Assembly (NCBI RefSeq): GCF_036417845.1
Contig: NC_089985.1
Coordinates: 33,066,583 to 33,130,582, forward strand
DNA from: Apteryx mantelli
Taxonomy: Eukaryota > Chordata > Aves > Apterygiformes > Apterygidae
DNA: 64,000 nucleotides
Reading direction: 5' to 3'
A model generated the notes under the pieces. It had not been told where the DNA came from, made no database searches, and was given only the letters and a program-made list of their open reading frames with translations. Of this stretch, positions 50,546-62,226 are shown one piece after another; the first letter of the stretch is position 1; every line of letters starts with the position of its first letter. Position numbers and translations under genes: made by a program.

Positions 50546-52669
50546 GGGAAAGTTGTTTATGTCTCTAGCTTGTAGACGTTCGCAACCTGGAAAAGACGAT
50601 GCTCTGTGCCAAACCTGAAAGCGTGACTCGATCTTTTAGCTTCACTGCTTTTGGAAACATACCCACAGTCTCTTAAAGGTGTGGTTTTGCTCACATTGCA
50701 GTTGCTTAAATCTACCACGAGGAGGGGTGCTAGGTTCATAGAGAATAGGATGCAGATCAAGTGTCATTCATAGGCTGTAGAGCACTTCACATATATTGAA
50801 AGACATGATCTTTTTAAAAAGTCTGTTTTTTTGTTGTTTTTTTTTAATGATCGGGTAGCTGTTAAAAAAAAGTCACAATAAAGAAAGATATTTTTGAATG
50901 GATTTTCATTTCAGAGAGATTTGCTATATTAGTAACTTGGCAACAATGAACATGTCATACTTTTTTGTCAGTTTATTTAATTGCATCTAATGAAAGCAAC
51001 TAGACAGAGCCACCTTAATTATCAGGGATGTTCTGTGCCACTACCATCGTAATAGCTTTGTCATTCCCATCCTGAACTAACTAGGCAACTTTCTGAAATT
51101 GGCTTGGGTGAAATCTTTCCCTTGGAAAAAGGAGTCACATACCTGGTACCACAGCTGAGAAATATTTCTGGTGTCTCTTCATCCCAGAGTGCCCCAGAAG
51201 TGAGATCTGTCCTGGACTGGCAGATGGAAAGGAATACTAAAAGAGAAGCTGCTGAGAAAAGCAGGGTGGTAAGCATCTGATTCCCTTCCATGGGGGAATT
51301 CTAAGCAAAAACTATTTCATTGTTTGAGCTGTTGATTGATGGGTTTTGGTGAAATCCTACAGTTGCCCTTTCATCAAATATTCCTTCCAAAGGACTCTGT
51401 GGAAAGTTTGAACTAGTTTACCCCTTCAGCCATGGCTTTGAAGGTACTGCCTGGAAATTCCTCAGAAAGGAACAATAACAGGCCCACATTTGCTGCAAGA
51501 CCTGCTTAGGACCTCAGTCTTGGGTAGTGAGAACAGCAGGAAGGCAGAATGGGGTTGGTGTCGTGTCTGGTGGAGGGCAGAGGAGGCTGGAGATGCAGGC
51601 AGGACTGCATTGACAAAGTGTTGTTCTGGGGCATGGCCAGTAATTATGAACATGGGCCATGAGCAGGACCAAGACCAGCAGGAATCCCCTGCATATGCTC
51701 AGCTGTGGTGACTTGTGGGAACATGTCTGAGAAGAAGGCGGCATCTCTTTCTGCAGCTTTGGAAGTAGGGGCAAGAGTGGAGTTGGCTTATGCTTTAATA
51801 TCTTGCTGAGTTTTAACACCTTGCTTTGCTTCCTGCAAAACCCTGTGCTAGACAGGATCTCAGGAGTGGCAGCAAATAAATTTGTTTCCACTAAGAATGG
51901 CTTGAGAGCTGCTGACCAACTTCTAGTCAGTCCCACACTGCATTTATTTCAGCATTAACCTGCTATAGGACCTGTTCTCCATCTGCTGTTCCAGTGACAT
52001 CTTGGCCTAGTGTTACATCACTTTCAGTACTGGCAGGCAGCAAAGATCATCATTTTTGGGTACTAAGCACTAATGATCTGGCAGGCCCTTTGCAGTGGAT
52101 CTCCTGTTCCTCTGTGCTTAGATGCATTCCTGCTCCCCGTTCTTTAAGCAACCTGCTGCATCCTCTATTACAGATGGGGAAATTAATGTACAAAGGGACT
52201 GTGAAACTTATCACAAACACAGCTCAACAAAGTGGCAAAGTGAGAAGTATCCCTTGCTTGCAAAGGGCAGCTGCTCAGATTTAATCAAATTAGCTTCTAA
52301 CTCAATGCAGCTAACAGGGCAAGGTCCCTTATAAAGGAATGCTTACTGTGCTCTAGGAGATCTTCATTGCATCAGTTCAATGAGTTGAGGCTGATTTACC
52401 ACAAAGCTATTTTTGGTGATTAGGTCAGGATGTTGAACAAATTCTGTCTGTCTAAAATGTTTAGAGGAGATATTTTTCTCTGGGAAACTCATAAATGCTT
52501 TCTGGGGCAACTGTTCATGTTGGAAGAGAAGTGCCTCAAGATCAAGTTAACACAATTATAGCCATAGTCTGAGAACCAAAAATAGTTTGAGAGTCCAGTC
52601 CCCCTCCCAAGGGATATGACATGTCTCAGTAGTTCTCTCCAACCTGCTAGTGTCTGTTGCCACTGCAGA

Positions 52670-53045
52670 ATGAAAAACTAGATAATTATGTCTCAGATAA
52701 CATGTATTTTAAAAGTTAATGAGAACATCAGTTAATTAAAATAAGGCACAAATGACCTTAATTTAAAAAAATGGTGATAACCTTCATTTTGAAAATTGCT
52801 TAAAAAGTGACACATTCATTGACTGATGGTGTGATGGGGAAGGGAGGTTTTGAATTTCTCTGGGAGGGCAGGTAAGTTTCTGCTCTCCGAGTACGCCGAG
52901 GGTCATCACTGCAGCTACCAACAGTAGACAGAAGGAATATTAAGATGCTTAATTAGCTTGGTTGTCATTCTTCCATCGTGAACAATTAATTAACTACTGC
53001 CTTACATATCCTGCTGTACAGTCCCATAACATTAATAGATCTGGG
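52670..53045. promoter_or_regulatory. Candidate conserved non-coding element B
   Basis: AT-rich low-repeat stretch with clustered homeodomain-type cores: GTTAATTAAAA near 52730, GCTTAATTAGC near 52950, ACAATTAATTAAC near 52980. Conservation is inferred, not shown. Confidence 0.28.
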
Positions 53046-56000
53046 GAAAAGAAATGGATAAAGGTGGGGAGGTGAGAGGGCCCCTATATGTAAGTATATG
53101 TGATCTTTTCTTTGCTGGGTCCCCTAGGATGCCTGGGTGTTACATCTGCCCACAGTAGCTCCTGCTAAGTTGTTGATGCCTGTGAAACTATGGGGCCAAA
53201 AGGGCTCACAGGATAGCAGAGAGGTAGCTGCTGATGTAATTGGAAAGATTTCCACACAGGTTATATGTGGGTGTTGGGAGGTGCTGAAGGGCAGAGAAGA
53301 GGAGAAAGGGTATGGCGAAAATCTGCAGGTGACAGTCCCTAGCACAAATGCAAGGTAACACTAATGAGCTACTAATTGGTCTAATTGGTTGGGGCAGGTA
53401 GAGAGTTAGCCCTGGGTCTCCCCCAGGTGCTCAGGGTTCTGTGGTGAGGATAGGGGCTTCCCAACTGGGCTTTCCTGACCCCTGAAGTCAGTGCTGGCTG
53501 CAAAATGCAAATGGGAGCTCAGGATGTCACGTCTGAGGAAGGAGATGCTGTTCTGCAGCCTGTGCTTTGGGATCCAGGGAAGGACCAGAGGTGAGGGCTT
53601 GTCTGTATCTGGTTTTAGTTATTACTGCTTTGGTTTGCTTGTGGAAACCCCTGGGCAAAGCTGCCACTGCTGGTTCCTCTGGACTCTCTGAGCGTGGTTG
53701 TGCTGGGCCATGTAAGTGGAAGTTGCTGGAGGTATTTTTTTTTTAGCTGTGCCAAGAACATGTGGCTGAGTTACTTCCTCGTATTTTGTAAGGCACAGTC
53801 AAGTGTTGCTGGACGCAGAGTGGGGACCTGCAGGTGGTAGCAGGAGTGGGGCCACAAGCACAAAACTTTGGGACCCCCTGGTGTAGAGGCCTTCATAGGC
53901 TGCAGGGCCTCCTCGTGCTGCTTGTTGGTCGCTTTGCTCTGGCACAACTGTGCATTAAAATCTCCAAAGCTCCTGAGTCACTAAAGAGTTCAATGTTACT
54001 CAAGGGGACTTCGGTGCCACAAAGCCTGCGTGACTGGAAAGATTGCCAGGCACTAAGAGAGCATGAAATTAGGTTAAAAATCATTTGAAGCTTGTATTTT
54101 TTCTTTGCTTTCCGATTTCCCTTATTCTTTTTGGTTTGTTTGTTTCTCTCCAGTCATGACAAGGAGCAGGACAATTTTTTTCATTTTTTGTGTGTTTGTT
54201 TTTGTTTTTTAAGTAGGCTGAGATTTCTGTGTCATCTCTTGTTTTTAGGAGCTTCATCTAAAGAAAAAAAAAAAACTCCCTCTGCACCCAGTATTGCAAG
54301 TGTTTTAAGGATGCATTGCTAGCTCCACTTGCTGTATGGTACTTGGGAAAACTTCACTTATAGTCCCTGTATTGCAGACGTTAAGCTTAAACTGAGAAAA
54401 TGAGGAAAGAACTAGAGGCAAAAGAGAAACAGAGAAGGTTAAATGAGTTGCCAAGTACCTGCAGCAGGCCATTTAAATCTCATTTGCTGGAGGACTTTGC
54501 TGTGACAGACAAGCTGCCACATTTTAGCAATCTGGCGGCAAACTCTGCATGTCATGGCTCAGCCCTATCTGCAGATCAGTGTGTGTGTTGCTGAGAAGTA
54601 TGCTTACTTGGTCTTCTTTTCTGTTTGAAGTCAGAACCAACTCTAATGAGCAAGCAACCTGAAAGAGTAAATACTGGGCTGTAGTGCAGGCAGGGGAGGC
54701 AGAAAGGCCCCAGTCCCATGTTGTCCTCTGCCTGCCGCAGTACCTAGCGCCAGCCCCAGTCTCTGTTTCATGCCCAGGTGTCTCCCAAGGGATCTTGTCT
54801 GCAAACCAGTGGTTGATATTCATAACGCTACAGTGCATGATGTGTTTGTGATGCCATTATGGCCTTTGTCTGTCAAAAAGGTATTTTTAGTGTCTGAGAA
54901 GCTTGATGGAAACAAATGTTGTTTGTAATGGCATTGAGGTGTCCTGGGGGATCTGATGGCTCCCCACACTGCTGCCTGCTGTGCCCCTGTGCAGGGAAAG
55001 ACAAGTCCATTCCCCAGGAAACTTGCAATCCTGGCCTTGATTATTTGTGCATTTAAGCATGTGATTGTGTGCGACATGTGAACAGAGGTAAATGGGCTGT
55101 TCATATGCTTAAAATTAGGTGCCCAACAAATTGTGCCTGTGGCTGGCAGCTAAAGAGAGGAGGAAAGACATGTTGCCACTGCTTTTTGTGGCCGTGGGAG
55201 GAGAGGCTGTGAGCCTTTCCAGGGCAGGTGAGAGCACCAGCGGGCAGCCTGACCCCAGCGGGCAAGGCCTGGCCATAGGTCCCGTATGCTGGGAGGCAGG
55301 ATGCTGGCGGGGTGGTGGTGCCGGACTGTGTATTGTAGGGGTGTAGAGCTTGTCCAGGGGGCAGGTCCATTAGCTGAGTGTCCATGCAGATGTGGGTCTC
55401 CCTGTCTGGGTCCTGCTTGCCTGGATTTCCCCCTTCCCTGCCCATAGAGATCCTGGCTGTCCCCAAAGCTGGGTCCTTTAGATAAGACAGTAAAGGCATC
55501 TCATGAGGTCCCTGGGAGTGAAGCCAATGCCAGTGGAATGAAAAAGCTTTTCTGAAGGCGAATAGAGCTCAAAACACTCTCCCCTTATTTTAAGGGAGCT
55601 GCCTCCTGAGTCTGGTCTCTGGGTGTGCGTTGATGGGTACCTGCCACATAGATTTAGTTTGGATCCAATCCCCTCTCCTTTTTCCTCTCTCTGCTGAAAT
55701 GGGAGATGTCATCCTGCTGTGCAATCTTTTAAGTGGCCTGAATGCCTGAGCTCTCTTGCTTAATAAAAAAGTCTTCCCTGGGATGCTGCATGAGATCATT
55801 GCTCTTTTTAAAGGCGTGCTCTCACTCTTTAATATTTGCCTGGTGTTCCTTGCCTTGTGATTCAGGCAAATGCATGTTCCCAATGAAAGGTTCATTTTAG
55901 TAAAAGTTGGGGGCATAGCAGGGTCTGTAGGTCTGTGAATAGGTCTGTTGTTGAGGCTACCATGGTCTCTTAATGAATATCCTTTGGTAGGAAAGAGAGG

Positions 56001-58199
56001 AACGATAGGCACCTGGGATGTCCGTGGGCCCCCCTTGCTCTGTGGATGAGAGGAATTGTTGGCTGAGGTTGCCCCTTGTCTTGTGGGCAGGAGTGTTGCT
56101 GCAGGCTGGATGATGGTGAGATAGATGGAAATCAGTCCCTTGCTGCTCTCTGATGGAAAACACAACTGTGAAACTGCTTGAAATACACATCTGAAGTAGA
56201 AAAAAACCTATTGGCAGCTGCTAGGAGGCTCCTGGGGATGGTCCAGCAATGACATGTTCACCTCTAGGCTCTGTACAGAGAGCAACAATTTGATCTGATA
56301 GTAGGACATATATATCTCGGGGAAAATATAATTCCTCTGCAGGAAATGGAATAAGTTCTCATAGCAGGTACCTGTCACTGATGAACTGTGGTTTCTTCCT
56401 GGTTTTAGTCTTGTGGCCCACTTGACTGGGAAGAGCTGTCATCCCTTCCAGGCCCTGCCAGTTTCCCTGACTGGGCCACCAAACAGCATCTGTTCTGCAA
56501 ATTGAAAAGAAGACAGCCCCTCTGGGCCTGCTAGGCTACAAGGAAGCAACAATAGTAATTTTCCTTCATGCAAGAACAAGCAATCGCTAAACAGGACTCC
56601 TGCATGCCCCAGTCCTTCCTGCCCTGTGAGTATCTGGGTCATCCCTGGGCGAGGGCTGGGACCTCCAGCCTGGAAGTGAGCAGAGACCAAGACAGGAATC
56701 ATGATGGCCATCCCAGCTGAACAGTCACCAAACTGGAGCCCTTCAGCAAGTCACTGTGAACCAGCTTTTGTCAGTCTCTTCAGGATCTAAAGACCTGCTT
56801 TATTTACCACTGTTGCTTTCAAATCCCATGCTTGGGTACTGTCTAGTAGGAGCTGTTGCATGGTATTTGCCAGAGTATTATGTGCTGAGCTTTCTGTGCC
56901 CTGAGTAAGGAATTGGGTCTGGCATGGACCAGTCTTACCCTTTGGCTGTCTGTGCTCCCTGTTGTGGGCCGAGCTTCCTGGCTGGCAGCCGCTTGCCCGC
57001 TGAACCTTGAGGCGTGCTCCAGCTGCAGCCTGGGCATAGTCTTATTGCTGGTACTCTTCCTGCTGCATGGAAAAACCTCTGAAACAAGGGTCAGACAGGG
57101 ATCTGGCAGCTGATGGGGATCTCCACCCACTTGGTGTTTATGCCCCTTCCTCACCCCTCCCCCCCAATCTTTAAACTAATCAAAGGGCAGTGGTGGAGAA
57201 GAAAATGCAAACAGGAAAATTTATTGAAAGGGAAAATTTCAGAATGAGCTGATGCCACAAGGGTAGGAGATGAATTGCTGGAGCATGCGCAAAATGAATG
57301 GTACCAGCAGTGGTATGGTCAGGCTTTTGGTGAAAACAAGGAGCGAGGGGAACCGTCTGGCTCCAGACAATACTTGGTTCAGAGAGGAAGAGATCTGCCA
57401 GCAATCAGTGTGTGAGGCTAATGAGAGGTGATTTTGGCAGGTCATTCAGAAAATTTGGTTTGCTGGCACAGGAAGAACACAATAGCCTTGGACTGATGTT
57501 ATCTCACTGGCTATGTGCAGTGGAGGAGGGAGCCAAACAAGGAGGCGAGTTGGAGCTGGAGCCTGGCTTTGAAACCTGCCCTGTCGTGGTGACGTCTGGT
57601 CTCTTGCTGGAGAGGGGGACATGCTCCGCTGGAGCCATGAGGCTGTTGTCTGGCAGTGGGGGGAGCCTGGGGAGGTGCACTAGAGGGGGACACGCAAGGG
57701 AGCAGCATCTGAGCTGAACTGGCTTCAAAATGAGCATTCGCTTGACCGAAATCTTTCTGTTTCAAACTGACTCTGCTTTACCTATGTTATCTCTAACACA
57801 GGAGACAATAATTTTCAGACCTGTTTCTAAAGAAAAATTGAGAGTTTTGATGATGATGGTACATGAATCTCCCTCCCCAAGAATCAAATTTCAGCAAAAT
57901 CTGTGATTTTTAGAAAAGCTTCAGTTTTGCTCGTATCTGTGCTTTTGACGCCTTGCTAGAGTTAGCACAGGCCCTACCTAGAAGAGGAGGGAGAGCTCTT
58001 AACTGTATTGTGCAGGGAGATAGTCCCAAATCCCACAAGATTTAAGTACAAAACTTGTATCTCCGTGGGAACTGGGTGTCTGACTTTCTGATGAATTGAG
58101 CTGAAGTGACTTTCCCAAGGATATCCAGGTGTTCTATGGCAGAAAAGAGAGGGGACCCCAAATCTGCCAGGTAACAAACGTACCTTTAACAAATCGTCT

Positions 58200-58600
58200 T
58201 GTCTCCTCTTTAGTCCACTTTAACAGGCAACAGACTCGCAATACGTACTAATGGAAAATCTGCTCATCAATATGTGTTTTTATCGGTTGGTTTAACACTA
58301 ATTGGCATATTTCTAGAGTAATAACAAAAAAGGAATTGGTTTATTATTATTTTTATGACCTTCTTATTTTTAAATGGCAATTTCATGAATAGAATAAACC
58401 TGCTGAATAAACACTCATTGCCCTTCATTGCAAAGAGATTATATTTTGTTGTGCTTGCAGAAATGACTTTCTGTTGTCATGCATTGAATTTTAAAAGCAA
58501 AAAATAATACATAAACAACCAAAAGCATCTTACTTAAATATGGTGCCTATTTGGAAGGAAAAATCAGGTTTGGTTTTGTGCATGTAGTTCAATTTATTTT
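58200..58600. promoter_or_regulatory. Candidate conserved non-coding element C
   Basis: About 400 bp, sharply AT-rich within GC-richer intergenic sequence. It has ACTAATTGGC, TTATTATTATTTTTATG and GCATTGAATTTT motifs and no simple-repeat structure. This is the most enhancer-like texture in the region; conservation is untested. Confidence 0.3.
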
Positions 58601-61194
58601 ACATTAATTTGATCTTTTTTCAGTGCAGCCTGATTAGTTCCACATGTTTCCCCCAACATTTGGCCAGTAAAACTGTTTGTCTGAATCATCAACTAGATAA
58701 ATAATTGGCAACTTCAAGGACCCAGTCTCCTAAATCATTCTTCAGTTGCTTGTGGTCCTAGCATATCTTGGTTGCTTGTGCATTTGAGGCAGTTGTAAAG
58801 TCTAATCTGGGTTTTCACTGGCCCCAGGAGACCAACAAACTGCAGATTACGGAGCCTCATGTCGGCTTGTCTTGGCACATCTGGTGGAAGAAAGTAGTGA
58901 GCTGCTGGGGAATGCAAAATCAGGGCTGGTATTTATAGCTGAGGCTGATGAGCCTTACCAAAACGGGCATCCCAGTGCGTGCACCTGGCAGCTGCGTGGT
59001 CCCTCTGGCAAAGAGCTGACAGCCGAAGGAGGCAACGCGTGGCTGAGGCGCCTGCTTGCTGCTTCGTCAGCATGACCTGCCGTGCGGAGGCGGCAGGCGG
59101 TCTGCCCCGCGCCACCACGGGGCTTGCGCTTCCCTGTGGATTTCTTGCTTCTGTGGCTGGGGAGGCAGTGACCTACCTCATGGTGCTGCTGGGGAATGCC
59201 AGGCTGATCCTGAAATGGGCAGTTGGGTCATATTTGTCTTCTCCAAATGCATGTTATTGATCCTAGGTCCAGCTGGCCTAAATTCAGTCTCCACCTGCAT
59301 GTCCTACAAAGTAGCCCATGTGGTAGGAAACGAGAAGCAGAGATGTTTGTGCTGTGTGACTATGGCCTGGTACATCTTCCACTTGGCCTGGGCTCAGCAA
59401 TGTGCGCATATTAGGAGATTTAACACAGGCATGTATCTGCTGCTTCATATGTGGTTGCCAGCTGGTTTCTGAGAGGGACATAATTCCCTCTGCTTGAATA
59501 AAAGACAGAGAGGCTGGACATCAGCTCTCCTGTCCCATCTGGTTATTTCGGCTTTGTTTTATTTTTTTTTAGGGGTGCTATTTGAGTCTGGTTGAAATTA
59601 AGATCCAAAGCATAACCCCACCGTGGCTGGAGAAGTTGCACAGCTGTCCTGTGACTATAAAGTGAGCTGAAGTGGGTGCTGTCTTACCTTGTTTTGGGGG
59701 TTGTGCTGCTGTTCAAAACGTAAGAATGAGAGACAGCTCAGCAGTGAACTCTGAGCTTGAGGAAACTAGCACAAATCTGGAACGGACCCATCATCTTCAG
59801 ACAGAGCCAGCTCCAGGCTTCTCAGCAGGGGAGGCACTACTTCTGCTAGTCTGGAAAAATAAAGCAGCCCAAATATGCCTCGTGAGAAGTCCTGGACCCT
59901 TAGCATGTCGAGGCGCGTTTGGAGCAAGCCTGGCACCTTGGGTGAGGTGCTGATGAGCCACATGGCGGTTGCTGGGGGCTGGGTGCACAGGGGGAGCAGA
60001 GCTGCTCATCCCCTTCGGATGGCATTAAGGAGTTAAAGGTAAGAAAAGTTAAAGGAGAACAAAGGGATTATGCCGGGCTGGGAAAAAGGTCACATTAACA
60101 TACTGCAGAGTGTGACAGTGACAGCCGTGAATGTCGAATTAGCTCATTGAGTTAAAGCTGAGTAAATCAGTATGCTTTTATGTGCGTGTCCTCATCAGGA
60201 TTTGAGCCAGCTTTGCTTCTGAGGTGGCAATACTGGACATGGGCATCTGAAGTCCACTCAAGTCCCAGTTCTTCTTTCACTGGTGCCTGGTTCAGACTCT
60301 GGATTTAGACACCCAGACACCACAGACCCAGCTGTGCTGGGGAGGGGATTTAGATCTTGTGATGGGGGTGCTAAGTGGGAACTGTAGCATAATCCTCCTA
60401 CCTGATGCCTACATTATCCCAATTAATACAGTGAGGAGAAACTAGATGGGCACCTTCTCTCAGGGACTAACCCCAGGGCCTCCCCTGTTTTCCCAGGGAG
60501 AGAATTACTTGAGCAGCCAAGTGCTTTATTCTGATAGGATTTTCTTTCATTTTTCTTAATGTGGTGTTGCGCTGTGAGAAATGGTTTCTGAAGAGAAGAA
60601 AGCAGTTGGGGGGGGGCATGCAAGATGGGGTGTCAGCACTGGGAGGAAGGGTTGTGGGTGCACCCCAATGCCAGGGGTGCCTGGGGAACTCCCAAGCACC
60701 TGTCAGTCTTTCGGTGCCAGGGGAGAGGAACTGAGCGAGCCCCTTTGCTGGTGGATGGGACCAGTGGGTGGCCGTTTTCCATGCATCTGGTCAGCTACAC
60801 TGCCCAACCTACTGGGAGGGGGCAGCCAGGTTTCAGTCTCCTCCCTGGCCTTCTGCTTGTACTTAACAGGCTTGCTTTTCCCTCTCCCTGCCCTCTCCAA
60901 AGCTTGGATCTGGGTTCAGGTCTGGATTTTGCAGGTAGCAGCTCATTTCCATGACTTCTCAAGCCTTTATCTTCCTGCTCGTCCAACCCAGGGAGGACTA
61001 GGCTGGTTCCTGATTTTGCCGGGGGGCTGTGGAGTGCCTTCATGTGCAGTGAGGATCTGATGGGGGAGAAGGGTGAAAGGAAGCAGGGCTGGAAGAAGCG
61101 TTTTGGTGGTCAATGCAACCAACTGAGTTATGTTTGTCATGTTCATGTTTGTCAATTGCCAGCGCGTTGAGTATTTTGTACGGTTGTGAGATTT

Positions 61195-61530
61195 TAGGAG
61201 TCACGATGCAGATTTTCTGTATTTTGTTGTTTACTGAGATTTAAGTGTTGTTCTTAAAGAAAATTCACCCTTCAACTTACTGCAAGTATTTATGCCTTTT
61301 TTAATGAAAAGTGGAAACAAGCATCTGTAATCATTCTTCTCCTTCTAACAGCAACATCTGTAAAACCTTAATGCTGGAAGGAGGCAGGAACCAAGAGATT
61401 TATAATCCCCCACTGAAATTTTGGAACGACCTTATTTCCCGGCAATTAGCTTTGCTCAAAACATTTTTGTTTCCTATTAGAATCAATCTACTAACATTTA
61501 CATTGATGTGTTTAATAGTTGTTGGCCATC
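61195..61530. promoter_or_regulatory. Candidate conserved non-coding element D
   Basis: AT-rich, non-repetitive block with CAATTAGC, TTGTTTAC (forkhead-like) and TCTGTAATCATT motifs, contrasting with the GC-richer flanks. Texture-based call only. Confidence 0.28.
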
Positions 61531-62200
61531 TCTGAACTCAAGCAGGCGGCAAGGCAGGAGGAGAAGGGGGGAACATGCTCTTTAAACTGTGAGCATATTT
61601 GTGTTGCATCATGTGTTATGTTTGCTGATGATGGCAAACATCCATCATGCTGTGCTCTGGGATGGAGAATGGCATCTCCTGGAAGTCGGGAAATATGTAG
61701 AAGGAACCGGTCTTTGGCCAAAGCTTCTCTGATGCTAGTAGATGAGGACTAGCTCCGTTGCCTTTGCCAGAGCATGAATCTTGTTCCAGTTGAAATGTGC
61801 AGGTGAAGATGGAGCTGCATCTACCTGTAAGTTGCTGAAGGAATGAGTGGGGATGCTGATAGACAAGCAGCATTGAGGCAATGAGAGAGGTTACGGCTGC
61901 CAAATCCAGGGACATGGAGGCAAGCATGTGTCCAGCTCGGTCCCTGCAGTTCACAGCCTGGCAGACTCAAGCCAGCTGACCTCAGGAGCAGTTTAAGTTA
62001 AAAAGATAGACTTAGAAGTGGGTGGCTGGGAGGATCATTCCCCTTCTACAATGGATACAGATCTCCTGGCAGAGCAGGGAATTGGTGACAGTAGCTCCTG
62101 AGACCTTTTCAGGACAGTTTGGGAGAGAAAGCTTGTCAAAACCCTCAGCAAGAAGCAGATTTTTGCTTAAGGTTTGGGAGTCTGGGGGGTTGGTTGGTCT

Positions 62201-62226
62201 GTTTTTTGTTTTTTGTTTTTTGTTTT
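62201..62226. repeat. GTTTTTT simple repeat
   Basis: About three to four tandem GTTTTTT units in intergenic DNA. Confidence 0.8.

Noticed and set aside
55590-56165. 191-codon minus-strand frame in the intergenic region
   Set aside because: Longest intergenic frame, but it has no recognisable domain, no reverse-transcriptase motifs, and its composition fits random sequence. Worth a protein search only if transcripts exist.
60581-61060. 159-codon plus-strand frame
   Set aside because: Overlaps other open frames of similar length. Trp/Gly/Leu-rich chance composition, and not a forkhead protein.
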